A stretch of DNA of 64,000 nucleotides from JAKPAM01 sp047601745 (GCA_047601745.1 JASGIS010000001.1:2480001-2544000), one strand, 5' to 3'. Positions 1-8,345 are shown, counted from the stretch's first letter. Program-made: numbers and translations. Notes: a model not told the origin generated them from the letters alone.

Positions 1-748
1 CGCGGTCGCTGCGGCCGAGCGTGTCGCGGCGCGAACGGCTCTCGCTGAGGGCCGTCTGCACGATGACCAGTTGCTGCGACAGTTCGTTCAGGCGGTTGTT
101 CTCGACGTCGTAGCGTTCGTCGGTGGCGACGATGCCGCTGGCCTGCTGGGCCGCCGACAGCTTGGACTGCGCCTGTTCGAGTTGCAGGCGGGCGGTCTTC
201 GATTGTTCTTCGAACCAGATGCGGAAGTTCTTGGCCGGTTCGGTCTTCAGGTCGACCGAGGCCGCGACGTACGAATCGGCGAACGCGTTGACGATCCGCT
301 CGACGAGGATCGGGTCGGTCCCCTCGTAGCTGATCGTGATCGTGCTGCCCTCGCGCGACGACGAGACCGTCAGTTTCCTGAGCAGCGCGTCGCCGACCAT
401 CGCGCGCAGGGTTTCGGGCGACGGCGTCGTGCCTTCGGGCACGCTGACGCCCAGCAGGCCGGGGTTGTCCATCAGGCCGATCGTGTCGATGACCTTACCG
501 ACGACGCGCTGGCTGCGGATGATGTCGTTCTGCGTCGACAGGTACGATTGGATCGTATACGGCGTGCCGACCGCGCCGCCGAGCACCGGATCCGTGCCGC
601 GCATGTCGACGACCACCGTGGTCGCGGCCGTGTACTTCTTCGTGATGATCAAGCTGACCACCACGGTCGTCAGGACCGTGATCAGGAAGATCGCGCCGAC
701 GAGCTTGATGCGCGCCTTGACGATCCGGAAGAGTTGACCCAATACCAT
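1..748 (-). CDS. epsF: EPS chain-length determinant, EpsF/Wzz type (partial, C-terminus outside window)
   Basis: This inner-membrane protein is expected to set polymer length during exopolysaccharide assembly. The readable part (about 249 residues) starts with MVLGQLFRIVKARIKL, then a membrane segment at about residues 14-34 (LVGAIFLITVLTTVVVSLII). A Wzz-like periplasmic domain follows (TAATTVVVDMRGTDPVLGG, later TISYEGTDPILVERIVNAFA), and then a Gln/Glu-rich coiled coil (QLEQAQSKLSAAQQ). The overall layout matches the EpsF chain-length proteins of EpsE/EpsF/EpsL-type loci. The ATG at 748 follows a GGGGAA ribosome-binding sequence. A TAAACT hexamer at 777-782 is a candidate -10. The reading frame is open to the window edge, so the gene is cut only by the window. 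The family call is firm; the exact subfamily is inferred from neighbours epsE and epsL. Confidence 0.8.
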   Translation of the reverse strand, partial: MVLGQLFRIVKARIKLVGAIFLITVLTTVVVSLIITKKYTAATTVVVDMRGTDPVLGGAVGTPYTIQSYLSTQNDIIRSQRVVGKVIDTIGLMDNPGLLGVSVPEGTTPSPETLRAMVGDALLRKLTVSSSREGSTITISYEGTDPILVERIVNAFADSYVAASVDLKTEPAKNFRIWFEEQSKTARLQLEQAQSKLSAAQQASGIVATDERYDVENNRLNELSQQLVIVQTALSESRSRRDTLGRSDR

Positions 749-776
749 GAAAATTCCCCGAATAAGGCTCGAGTGG

Positions 777-782
777 AGTTTA
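777..782 (-). promoter_or_regulatory. Candidate -10 element of the chain-length gene
   Basis: On the minus strand the hexamer TAAACT lies 28 bases upstream of the ATG at 748, inside a TTTAAACT AT-rich patch in otherwise GC-rich DNA. The same hexamer occurs before several other genes in this window. No convincing -35 partner was seen, so this is only a suggestion. Confidence 0.3.
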
Positions 783-1164
783 AAGCGAGAGGGGGGTGGA
801 TCCAGTGGAAAAACCCGCAGCAGCCGATCTATTTTCCTCGATTGCCAGGCTCGGACAAGGACATAGTTCACCGTCGCCGGAGTGCGTCGGCCCGTGCATG
901 GCTCGGGCGCTCCCGTGTTTCGAACTCGGCCTCTACCGTAACCACCGGACGGCGTGCGTCAAAGCCGCCCTCGACCAGTGGCCGGTGCAAGCGGAATGCC
1001 GGTGCTTCCGGCCAAGCCGCGTCGATCACTGCATCCAGTCGCGGATCTGGTCGGATCCAGACAAGGTCCGCGAGATTTCGACCGTTCGTCGGCGGGCGAT
1101 CGTATCGGATCGACCGGTGGCGACGGGCCGGTCGGCGAGCCCGATCGGGTCATCATCGGCCGGC

Positions 1165-1197
1165 AAAAACACGACGGCGTCCTCGAAGGACGCCGTC
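1165..1197 (-). terminator. Rho-independent terminator of the lipoprotein operon
   Basis: A perfect 11-bp inverted repeat, GACGGCGTCCT with its complement, is separated by a 3-base loop (1173-1197). In the minus direction it is followed by GTGTTTTT. It lies 130 bases after the stop of the lipoprotein gene that ends at 1328 and closes the minus-strand run before the chain-length gene. Confidence 0.8.
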
Positions 1198-1327
1198 GCC
1201 GCGGGAAGCCGGCATCAGTGTGCCGGCAGGAAGTCGATTCAGGAAGTCCCTTGTTGCTGCTGGGCAACATTATGCGTTCGTCGTGTTGACAGCGTCGACA
1301 TTCGGGTCTTTTACCCGGAGATTGTTG

Positions 1328-2290
1328 TCATTCGAGCGGAGGCGGCGCGGCGCGAAACGCGGCTTCGCTGATGCCGCCGCCGGGCTCCTGCCTGCCGACG
1401 TCGGAGAACGTCGTCGCGCTGAACGACTGCCAGTCGCTGGTGACGCGCTTGCTGCGGGCCGTCATCGCCGACGGCACGACGAAGGTCCAGTTGGTGGCCG
1501 GATCCTTGTAATAGTCGGCGCCGATCTGGACCAGGTAGCGGGCATTGGCGCGATCGTCGGGGCGCTTCGGATCGTCGACGACCAGGCGCGCCTGCAGCGT
1601 GACGAACAGCGCGGCGACGTCGGTCGGGTCGATCGGCACGCGGCCTTTCTCCCACCAGCCGTGCCACGCGTAGTTGACGTCGGTCGGCGGCTTGATTTCG
1701 CTCGAACCGTCGGCGCCGATGCGCCGATCCTCGAGCGTCGTGGCGCCGAACAGCGACGACTTGCCGTAGACGGCGCCGGCGGCGCCCGGGCTGGTGCCGA
1801 TGGCGACCCATCGTCCGCTGGCCCTGCTCTGGTAATACGCGCGGAAATTGCGGATCTGCACGCGCGTATTGACCGCGTCGTGGCCGACGCCGTCGAAGAT
1901 CACGACCCAGGGCAGCACCGCGCGCAGGTAGTCGCCGCCCGCGCGACCGGGGTTCGCGGCTTTCCACCACGACGGCGTGTTCGACAGCCGCGGGTCGTTG
2001 CCCATCATCACGTGGCCCGGGCCGACGTACCAGCCCGAGGTCTTGTCTTCATAACCGCGCAACACCATGTCGTTCTTCAACTTCATGTCGTTGACGATGG
2101 TGTCGACGCTGTTGATCGGCGCGCGGGAGGCCGGCGCCGGCGCCGCGGCCGCCGCGTCGCTGCCGGCCGCGGCGGCGATCGCGAAGGCGCCCGAGACGGG
2201 CGCCTGGAATCCCGAGGCCGGCGCGTCCGCGCAGCCGGCCGGCCCGCAGGCCGTCATGCCGACGGCGATCAGTCCGGAGAGCAGCAGCAA
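1328..2290 (-). CDS. Putative lipoprotein of unknown family, paralogue of the next gene
   Basis: This 320-residue protein belongs to no family I recognise. It starts with TTG at 2290, chosen because AAAGGGA sits about 8 bases upstream and a stop codon lies just above it. The N-terminus is hydrophobic and ends in MTAC, which reads as a lipobox, although the segment lacks the usual Lys/Arg. After an Ala-rich stretch the rest (about residues 58-320) is a Trp- and Gly-rich domain almost identical to the last 264 residues of the neighbouring lipoprotein (shared DTIVNDMKLKNDMVLRGYE, GWYVGPG, SKRVT.DWQ.FSATTFSDVG, EPGGGISEAAFRAAPPPLE). The pair looks like a recent tandem duplication in which this copy lost the N-terminal repeats. 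By context it is probably an envelope protein of the EPS/adhesin locus; its function is unknown. Confidence 0.7.
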   Translation of the reverse strand: MLLLSGLIAVGMTACGPAGCADAPASGFQAPVSGAFAIAAAAGSDAAAAAPAPASRAPINSVDTIVNDMKLKNDMVLRGYEDKTSGWYVGPGHVMMGNDPRLSNTPSWWKAANPGRAGGDYLRAVLPWVVIFDGVGHDAVNTRVQIRNFRAYYQSRASGRWVAIGTSPGAAGAVYGKSSLFGATTLEDRRIGADGSSEIKPPTDVNYAWHGWWEKGRVPIDPTDVAALFVTLQARLVVDDPKRPDDRANARYLVQIGADYYKDPATNWTFVVPSAMTARSKRVTSDWQSFSATTFSDVGRQEPGGGISEAAFRAAPPPLE

Positions 2291-2338
2291 GGCAGAGGTC
2301 CCTTTCGAATCGACGCAGTGCAGACGAGCTTAGCACGC

Positions 2339-2374
2339 GGGGATCGGGGCGCGGCTCGCCGCGTCCCGATCCCC
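2339..2374. other. Strong hairpin between the two lipoprotein genes
   Basis: Two 16-base arms, GGGGATCGGGGCGCGG and CCGCGTCCCGATCCCC, pair with one G-T wobble around a CTCG loop. In the minus direction there is no T-tract afterwards, so it is not a standard terminator. It could be an attenuator or an mRNA-stabilising stem setting the relative output of the two paralogues. Confidence 0.5.
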
Positions 2375-2392
2375 GTACCGCCGGCGCCGCGC

Positions 2393-4675
2393 TTATTCGA
2401 GCGGCGGCGGGGCGGCGCGGAACGCGGCTTCGCTGATGCCGCCGCCGGGCTCCTGGATGCCGACGTCGGAGAACGTCGTCGCGCTGAACGCCTGCCAGTC
2501 GTTGGTGACGCGCTTGCTGCGGGCCGTCATCGCCGACGGCACGACGAACGACCAGGACGTGGCGGTGTCCTTGTAGTAGTCGTTGCCGACCTGGACCAGA
2601 TAGCGGGCGTTGGCGCGATCGTCGGTGCGCTTCGAATCGTCGACGACTAGGCGCGCCTGCAGCGTGACGAACAGCGCGGCGATGTCGGTCGGCGGAATCG
2701 TCACGCGACCCTTGCCCCACCAGCCGTGCCACGCGTAGTTGGCGTCGGACGGCGGCTTGATCTCGGTCGAGCCGTCGCTGTTCGTGCGATTGTCCTCGGC
2801 GGTCGTGGCGCCGAACAGCGACGACTTGCCGTAGACGGCGCCGCCGACGCCGGCGCTGCTGCCCAGCGAGACCCATTGGCCGCTCGACTTGCTCTTGTAG
2901 TACGCGCGGAAGTTGCGGATCTGCACGCGGGTGTTCGACGCGTTGTGGCCGACGCCGTCGAAGATCACGACCCAGGGCAGCATCGCCCGCAGGTACTCGC
3001 CGCTCGCGCGCCCGGGGTTCGAGGCCTTCCACCACGACGGCGTGTTCGTCAGCCGCGGATCGTTGCCCATCATCACGTAGCCGGGGCCGACGTACCAGCC
3101 CGAGCTCATGTTCTCGTAGCCGCGCAGCACCATGTCGTTCTTCAGCTTCATGTCGTTGACGATGGTGTCGAGGCTGTTGATCGTCTTCACGACCGGCGGC
3201 GTGGTCGTATCCTTGCCGCCGACGCCGCTGTTGCCCGACGAACCGTTGTCCGACGAACCGTTACCGGACGAACCGTTACCGGATGACCCGTTGCCGGATG
3301 ACCCGTTGCCGGATGACCCGCTGCCGGACGAGCCGTTGCCCGACGAACCGTTGCCGGATGACCCGTTGCCGGATGACCCGTTGCCAGACGAACCGTTGCC
3401 AGACGAGCTGTTGCCAGACGAGCCGTTGCCGGACGATCCGCCGGTGTCACTGTCGACCGACGTCGTCATCCATGCCAGCGTGGGCGCGTTGTAGTGCGCG
3501 CGCGGATACGGGTGACCGGTCGTCGGGATCGTCTTGTCCCACTGGCGGGCGTCGGCCAGGATCGCGGCCTGCAGCAGCGCATAGCCCTGCTCATAAGTGC
3601 GGTCGGACGTGAGGAAGTCGGATGCCGCGTAGCTGGCCCACGCCTGGAGGGCGGCGCTGTTCGGGTTGTTGCCGCCCGGGTACCAGTCGATGAGGTCGTG
3701 GTAGATCTTCTGCACGGCCTGCAGCGGCGTCAGGCGCTGCACGGTCGTCGACGAGCCGCTGTTCGAGGAGCCGTTGCCCGACGAGCCGTTGTTCGAGGAA
3801 CCGCCCGATCCGGTCGTCGAGTCGGTCATCCAGCTCAGCGTCGGCGCCTTGTAGGTCGCTCGCGGATAAGCAAGGCCGTTGGCCGGGATCGATTTGTCCC
3901 ACTGGCGGGCATCGGCCAGGATCGCGGCCTGCAGCAGCGCGTAGGCCTGCTCATAAGTGCGGCCGGACGTGAAGAAGTTGGACGTCGCGTAGCTGGCCCA
4001 CGACTGCACGGCATCGCTGTTCGGGTTGTTGCCGCCCGGGTACCAGTCGACGAGATCGTGGTAGATCTTCTGCACGGCCTGCAGCGGCGTCAGGCGCTGT
4101 GTCGTCGTCGACGAGCCGGTATCCGGCGTCGTCGGCGTCGTTTCGGTCATCCAGCTCAGCGTCGGGGCGTTGTAGGTCGCGCGCGGATACGGGTGGCCGG
4201 TCGCCGGGATCGATTTGTCCCACTGGCGGGCGTCGGCCAGGATCGCGGCCTGCAGCAGCGCGTAGCCCTGCTCATAAGTGCGGCCGGACGTGAGGAAGCT
4301 GGACGACGCGTAGTCGGCCCATGACTGCACGGCGGCGCTGTCCGGATTGTTGCCGCCCGGATACCAGTCGACGAGATCGTGATAGATCTTCTGCACGGCC
4401 TGCAGCGGCGTCAGTTTGGACAGGTCCGCCGTCGACACGGCGCCGGTCGTCGCGGCGGCCTTCGACGAGATACCGATCGCGCCGGCCGAAGGGGTGCTCG
4501 TGTCGGCGCTCGAAACGCCGGCGCCGGCTTCCGGGCCGCCGCAGGCCGTCAGCGACAGCGTCATCGCGAATAGCGCGGCGATCGCGCAAGCGAGGCGGGT
4601 ACGGGCCGGCGTGTGCCGGCCTGGCTGGTCGAGGTCCGTCTGCCAGTGATGGTGGCGCGGGCTCATGGCATTCAT
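2393..4675 (-). CDS. Large repeat lipoprotein: three ~90-aa repeats, Ser/Gly/Asn linker, C-terminal domain
   Basis: This 760-residue protein belongs to no family I recognise. The start is ATG at 4675, with AAGG upstream; an open frame continues further up but through low-complexity repeat DNA. A signal peptide (about residues 24-45) ends in LTAC, a good lipobox. Three homologous repeats follow at about residues 88-178, 195-283 and 315-403, each beginning LTPLQAVQKIYHDL and containing WYPGGNN, TYEQ.YALLQAAILADARQW and a closing LSWMT or LAWMT. Residues about 409-484 are an (SSGNG)n linker. The C-terminal domain (about 497-760) is shared with the shorter paralogue downstream. The build, membrane anchor plus repeated modules plus flexible linker plus terminal domain, suits a surface protein reaching through the envelope, possibly polymer-binding. 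That role is inference. Confidence 0.75.
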   Translation of the reverse strand: MNAMSPRHHHWQTDLDQPGRHTPARTRLACAIAALFAMTLSLTACGGPEAGAGVSSADTSTPSAGAIGISSKAAATTGAVSTADLSKLTPLQAVQKIYHDLVDWYPGGNNPDSAAVQSWADYASSSFLTSGRTYEQGYALLQAAILADARQWDKSIPATGHPYPRATYNAPTLSWMTETTPTTPDTGSSTTTQRLTPLQAVQKIYHDLVDWYPGGNNPNSDAVQSWASYATSNFFTSGRTYEQAYALLQAAILADARQWDKSIPANGLAYPRATYKAPTLSWMTDSTTGSGGSSNNGSSGNGSSNSGSSTTVQRLTPLQAVQKIYHDLIDWYPGGNNPNSAALQAWASYAASDFLTSDRTYEQGYALLQAAILADARQWDKTIPTTGHPYPRAHYNAPTLAWMTTSVDSDTGGSSGNGSSGNSSSGNGSSGNGSSGNGSSGNGSSGNGSSGSGSSGNGSSGNGSSGNGSSGNGSSDNGSSGNSGVGGKDTTTPPVVKTINSLDTIVNDMKLKNDMVLRGYENMSSGWYVGPGYVMMGNDPRLTNTPSWWKASNPGRASGEYLRAMLPWVVIFDGVGHNASNTRVQIRNFRAYYKSKSSGQWVSLGSSAGVGGAVYGKSSLFGATTAEDNRTNSDGSTEIKPPSDANYAWHGWWGKGRVTIPPTDIAALFVTLQARLVVDDSKRTDDRANARYLVQVGNDYYKDTATSWSFVVPSAMTARSKRVTNDWQAFSATTFSDVGIQEPGGGISEAAFRAAPPPLE
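3228..3440 (-). repeat. 15-bp tandem repeat coding SSGNG
   Basis: About 14 copies of a 15-bp unit (plus strand form CCGTTGCCGGATGAC with small variants) encode the repeated pentapeptide Ser-Ser-Gly-Asn-Gly, with one SSGSG and one SSDNG variant. Copies differ mainly at third positions, so copy number can change without a frameshift. Confidence 0.85.
3465..4415 (-). repeat. Three direct repeats inside the large lipoprotein gene
   Basis: Blocks at about 3465-3733, 3826-4093 and 4144-4413 are highly similar at DNA level. For example, a stretch beginning CACTGGCGGGC and continuing through GATCGCGGCCTGCAGCAGCG recurs at about 3539, 3899 and 4219. Such similarity predicts recombination and copy-number change. 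Confidence 0.85.
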
Positions 4676-5215
4676 GTCGAAAACCTTATTGCTTACGGTG
4701 CTGAATGAAGGACATCGCCGAGAGTCCGGGATAAGCGAAGAGGGACGCGCGATCGGCGGAGGGAGGGTGGTGTAAACACCGTATCGGCCGCCGTTGGCCG
4801 GCGATAGGCGAACCGTGACGATCGGCAGATGCAAGCGGATGGGCGCTTGAAATTTCCGATGAAGGCGTGACGGATTTCCTTTTCGCGCCGATGCCGCCGA
4901 TGTCACCGATGCCGCCGATGCCGCCGATGCCGCCGATGTCACCGATGCCACCGATGCCACCGATGCCACCGAGGTTGCCGATGCGCGGGGTACGGGGAGC
5001 GAAGCGCGAGGCACGGGGCGCGGGGCGCGGGGCGCGGGGTGGCATGCGACGCGCGCGCGTCGCCGAAGCGATCGGCGTCGTCGCGTGTCCGGCAGCGATC
5101 GAAGGGGCGCGTGCGGTGCGGCGAGCACCGGCAGCGAGACGGGCGATAAGGCCCTAAGGGCGCGGGATGACGATGCCGCGGCCGCGGCGCGAGCGCCGCA
5201 TCGGCCGACCGGTCT
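4676..5215. other. 540-base region without a supported gene; simple repeats
   Basis: This region separates the large lipoprotein from the beta-propeller gene. It contains a 9-bp tandem repeat (4888-4983) and a short period-7 GGCGCGG run (about 5012-5040). All frames across the repeats are open because of composition, and no ribosome-binding site or family match supports any of them. It should hold the lipoprotein promoter close to 4700. Confidence 0.5.
4888..4983. repeat. 9-bp tandem repeat, apparently non-coding
   Basis: About ten copies of GATGCCGCC and its variants (GATGTCACC, GATGCCACC) lie head to tail upstream of the large lipoprotein gene. The period is a multiple of three and keeps frames open, but no start signal was found. 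Confidence 0.75.
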
Positions 5216-6631
5216 TCAGATCAGGCGCATCGCATCGATGACGCGCACATCGGCGGCCATGTTCAGCGTATGGACACGCAGCATGCCGTGCCGCGGATCG
5301 GCGTGCAGGTGGACGTGCTCGCGTTCGCGATAATGCTCGGTGTCCAGCTCGACGACCTCGCGGATCGACAGCGATTCACCGTAGGCGCGGCCGCAGTTCT
5401 GCGCCGGCCGGAACAGCTTGCCGTCGACGACCAGCGGGCGGCCGGCGGGACGCGCCCAGCGGGCGTCGTCGACCACCGGGTTGTCCGGATGCTCGGTCCA
5501 CGGGCCCAGCGGCGTCGGGCCATGGAACAGGCATAGTTCGTCGTCGAGCGTGACGCCCTGGTTCATCCGCGACGCGAACATCCACCATCGTCCACCGTGC
5601 TCGACGAGGCTCGGGTCGGCCAGGCATTGCCCGTGCAGGTGCTGGCCGTGCAGCGTCCAGCGGTCGGGCCAGCGTTCGCAACGATAGACCTCGACGCATC
5701 GGTTCTCGGAGCACTCCGGCATCATGTACCACTGGCCCTGCCACACGAACATGAACGGGTACGACAGGTGATAAGGCCGTTCGAGGACGCGGACCGGCGG
5801 CGTCGTGCGGCCGTCGGGCAGCAGCTCGAGCACGCTGATGTGGCCGCGGTTGGTCGCGAACGGCAGTTCCTCGAAGAAGACGTGGCAGCGGCCGTCGACG
5901 ACGACCGGAAACGGATCGGCCCAGAACGCGTCGGACGGCGGCAGGATCGGCGTGCCGCCCGCGAAATCGATCGGCGCCAGCGGATGCGGCGGCCGGTCGG
6001 CGAACAGCACCCACTGCTGCCTGCGGCGCAGGCGCTCGAACAGCTTGACGGTCGCCGCGCGGCCGGTGCGCATCATCAGGCCGGCGGCGCTCAGCGGCGC
6101 CGGCGGCGCGTCGCCGGCGGCCGCCGACGGCAGCGCGTCGGGCAGGCGCGCGAACCAGCGGCGAACGAAATCGGCCGAGCGCGTTCGCGCGACCGCCAGC
6201 GAACGCGACGGCAGGTGCGCGCGCACCATGCTCGCGCCGCCGATCAGCCGGCGATGCGTGCCGTCGGGTGCCACGTCGATCAGCTCGCTCCACACGCCGT
6301 CACGGCCGACCCACGAATGCAGGCCGAGCAGCGGCCTGCCGATCGAGCGGGCGGCCTTGGCCAGCGTCTCGGCAGGGACGTCGGCGACCACCAGGTAGTC
6401 GATCGCGCGTGCGGCGTCCGGGCTCGCCGGCGGATCGACCAGCGAGGCGCGCGCGTCGGGGATGTCGGCCAGCAACTGCCGGATTCGCGCGGCGGTTTGC
6501 GTCGAGGCCGCGTCGTCGCCGATCGACAGGCCGGCCAGCCGGCCCAGCGAGACGGCGTCGAGTACCGCGACTCGCGGCCGCGACCCGGCGTCGAGCGTCG
6601 AAGCGGTGGACGTCGAGGCGGCAGGCATCAT
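5216..6631 (-). CDS. Five-bladed beta-propeller, GINT1 N-terminal-like / formyltransferase-associated sugar protein
   Basis: This 471-residue protein has a variable N-terminal region of about 190 residues and then a region resembling the beta-propeller (GH43-like fold) domain of glucosamine inositolphosphorylceramide transferase-like and formyltransferase-like proteins found in bacterial polysaccharide loci. Visible motifs are FWADPFPVVVDGRCHVFFEE, YPFMFVWQGQWYMMPE, LADPSLVEHGGRWWMF and GRPLVVDGKLFRPAQNCG. The Asp and Glu residues at blade starts are those typical of furanosidase-like propellers. No transferase domain is attached. The start ATG at 6631 overlaps the stop of the GMC oxidoreductase gene (ATGA), implying coupled translation. 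A part in building or modifying the EPS is likely from context; the substrate is unknown. Confidence 0.65.
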   Translation of the reverse strand: MMPAASTSTASTLDAGSRPRVAVLDAVSLGRLAGLSIGDDAASTQTAARIRQLLADIPDARASLVDPPASPDAARAIDYLVVADVPAETLAKAARSIGRPLLGLHSWVGRDGVWSELIDVAPDGTHRRLIGGASMVRAHLPSRSLAVARTRSADFVRRWFARLPDALPSAAAGDAPPAPLSAAGLMMRTGRAATVKLFERLRRRQQWVLFADRPPHPLAPIDFAGGTPILPPSDAFWADPFPVVVDGRCHVFFEELPFATNRGHISVLELLPDGRTTPPVRVLERPYHLSYPFMFVWQGQWYMMPECSENRCVEVYRCERWPDRWTLHGQHLHGQCLADPSLVEHGGRWWMFASRMNQGVTLDDELCLFHGPTPLGPWTEHPDNPVVDDARWARPAGRPLVVDGKLFRPAQNCGRAYGESLSIREVVELDTEHYREREHVHLHADPRHGMLRVHTLNMAADVRVIDAMRLI

Positions 6632-8154
6632 GAGCGGGGCGTGCTCGCTGTCGATACCGGGCGCGGCGCGACGGTTGAGGTCGACGCCGTTCCGCTGCTT
6701 TTCGCATCCAGCACGCCGGCGGCATCGGGCCGGGTCAGGTGATCCGCCAGCCGGCAGGCGAGCTGGATGATCGTCCACGTCGGATTGGCCTCGCCCGCGC
6801 TCGGGAAGACCGACGATCCGCAGACGTAGAAGTTCGACAGCCCGTGGATGCGCAGATCGGTGTCGACGACGCCGCGCTGGGTGTCGGTGCTCATCCGCGT
6901 GCCGCCCATGTGGTGATTGCCGCGGATCTCGTCGTCTTCGGGAAAATCGCCGTCGCCGGCCAGCCAGGGCAGCATCCGCGCGCGGCCCATGTTGTTGTGG
7001 ACCAGGTACTCGCCGAACATCTGGAACACCCTGCGCGCGGTGTTGCGCTCGATGTCGCCGTACTCCCAGTGCAGATCGACGCGAGGGATGCCCAGCGCGT
7101 CGCGGGCGGTACCCAGCGTGACCCGGTTCCACGGCAGCGGTGCCTGTTCCCAGTTGGCGCGGATCTGCGTGCCGCAGACGAGTTTGTACTTGAGCTTGCT
7201 CAACGCCCACTGCGCGGTATCGGGCGCGACGCAGGCCAGGTCGGCGACCAGCGCTTTCGTGCCTTCGTAGTGCATCGGATGCAGCCGCAGCGCGCAATTG
7301 AGCACGTGGCGCTCGTGGATCGCGCGCGTGGTCGGCGAGATGTACGCGGTGCTTTTCTGGTCGAAGGTCCAGGGCACCTGCTTGGTGTTGAGCAGCGCCT
7401 CGCCGAGCGTGAAGTGCGGATGCTCCATCCAGTAGCGGCCCAGCGCGGTCGGATCCTTGACGATGCGGTTGTGGTTGGTCGCGTTGAACCACAGCAGCAG
7501 GCGGCTGTTCTCGATCCCGCCCGCGCACAGCACGTAGCGCCGAGCGGTGATCGTGACGTCCCGGTTGTCGGCGCCGCGTACGATCAGGCCGGTGATCTGG
7601 CCGCTCTGCTCGGTGACGTTGATCAGCGCGGCCTGCGTCACGACGGTGACGTTCGGCGATTTCTCGAGCGATTCGCGGTACTTGACGGCGAAGTTGGTCG
7701 GCGGCGAGTACGCGAAGTGGATGTACGTGAGGTTCTCGTCCAGCGGCTGGTCGTCGGGCACCGGTTTCAGGTCGAGGATCTCGCCCGACAGCTTCGCATA
7801 GGGATCGAGATCGCTGCGCTTGATCGGCCAGGCGCCGTCGACGCCCGGGATCTTGTTCTCGAAATCATGCGCGTCCAGACGCCGGCTCCAGCCGCCCCAG
7901 TGGTTCGACGTGCCGCCGAACAGGCGCAGCCGCGCGACCGACATCGGAAACGACAGCTTGCCGAAGATGTCGCCTTCGTACAGCGCCTGCGATTCGACGC
8001 TGTACTCCATCGGGCCCGCTTCGAGCAGCAGCACCGACAGGCCACGCTGGCCGAGCAGTTCGGCCAGCGTGATGCCGGCAGGCCCCGCGCCGACGAGGCA
8101 GACGTCATAGGTGCGACGGCCGTCGGCGACCGCGCTCAGGTTCGGCGCCAGCAT
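6628..8154 (-). CDS. GMC family FAD-dependent oxidoreductase
   Basis: This 508-residue flavoprotein should oxidise an alcohol or sugar hydroxyl. The FAD-binding motif VGAGPAG is at about residues 21-27, followed by the LLLEAG strand. Further family marks are SNHWGGWSRRLD, CAGGIENSRLLL, and the C-terminal NHHMGGTRMS and CGSSVFPSAGEANPTWTI. These fit the choline/glucose-methanol-choline oxidoreductase family, of the kind often annotated near surface-sugar genes. It has no signal peptide. Its start (8154) shares one base with the stop of a 63-residue Tat-signal protein, and its stop overlaps the next start. The pairing suggests export as a complex. The substrate is probably a sugar of the locus, but this is inference. 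Confidence 0.85.
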   Translation of the reverse strand: MLAPNLSAVADGRRTYDVCLVGAGPAGITLAELLGQRGLSVLLLEAGPMEYSVESQALYEGDIFGKLSFPMSVARLRLFGGTSNHWGGWSRRLDAHDFENKIPGVDGAWPIKRSDLDPYAKLSGEILDLKPVPDDQPLDENLTYIHFAYSPPTNFAVKYRESLEKSPNVTVVTQAALINVTEQSGQITGLIVRGADNRDVTITARRYVLCAGGIENSRLLLWFNATNHNRIVKDPTALGRYWMEHPHFTLGEALLNTKQVPWTFDQKSTAYISPTTRAIHERHVLNCALRLHPMHYEGTKALVADLACVAPDTAQWALSKLKYKLVCGTQIRANWEQAPLPWNRVTLGTARDALGIPRVDLHWEYGDIERNTARRVFQMFGEYLVHNNMGRARMLPWLAGDGDFPEDDEIRGNHHMGGTRMSTDTQRGVVDTDLRIHGLSNFYVCGSSVFPSAGEANPTWTIIQLACRLADHLTRPDAAGVLDAKSSGTASTSTVAPRPVSTASTPRS

Positions 8155-8345
8155 CAGCGGTCGCTCGACAGCAGCAGCCAGCCCTGCCGCTGTTCGAGCA
8201 GCGCGCGCGCCGCGAACGGCATGGCGGCGGTGGCGGCCAGCCCGAGCGCGGCCTTGCACCAGTCGCGGCGCGACGCCATCAGCGGCGGCGCGAACGGATT
8301 GGACGAGGGCGAGGCGGGCAGGGGGGAGGAGGACGAGTACTTCAT
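8154..8345 (-). CDS. 63-residue Tat-signal small protein, probable export partner of the GMC oxidoreductase
   Basis: The small protein has a Tat motif SRRDWCK at about residues 25-31, followed by an Ala-rich hydrophobic stretch ending in AMPFAARA. Only about 17 residues remain after that. Stop/start overlaps hold it on both sides: ATGA with the glycosyltransferase gene upstream and TGATG with the oxidoreductase gene downstream. Small Tat-signal subunits that carry a signal-less flavoprotein subunit are known for GMC-type dehydrogenases (for example gluconate dehydrogenase subunit 3). This one is much shorter than those and may be little more than a carrier. The coding call rests on the motif and the tight coupling. 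Confidence 0.7.
   Translation of the reverse strand: MKYSSSSPLPASPSSNPFAPPLMASRRDWCKAALGLAATAAMPFAARALLEQRQGWLLLSSDR

Larger units (their letters stand above)
749..1327. other. 579-base region between genes
   Basis: No convincing gene is present. Open frames here run through the terminator hairpin, lack ribosome-binding sites and resemble no family. The right part holds the terminator of the lipoprotein operon (1165-1197). The left part should hold the promoter of the chain-length gene. Confidence 0.5.

Noticed and set aside
71..2650. Open frame of 859 codons on the plus strand at the left end
   Set aside because: It runs antisense through the chain-length gene, the terminator hairpin and two lipoproteins; composition is typical of a shadow frame.
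2393..4675. Mobile element or integron explaining the repeats
   Set aside because: The repeats are in frame within one protein, with no terminal inverted repeats, target duplications or recombinase gene.
4676..5128. N-terminal extension of the large lipoprotein through the repeats
   Set aside because: It would put more than 150 low-complexity residues ahead of a clear signal peptide and lipobox; the ATG at 4675 fits a lipoprotein.
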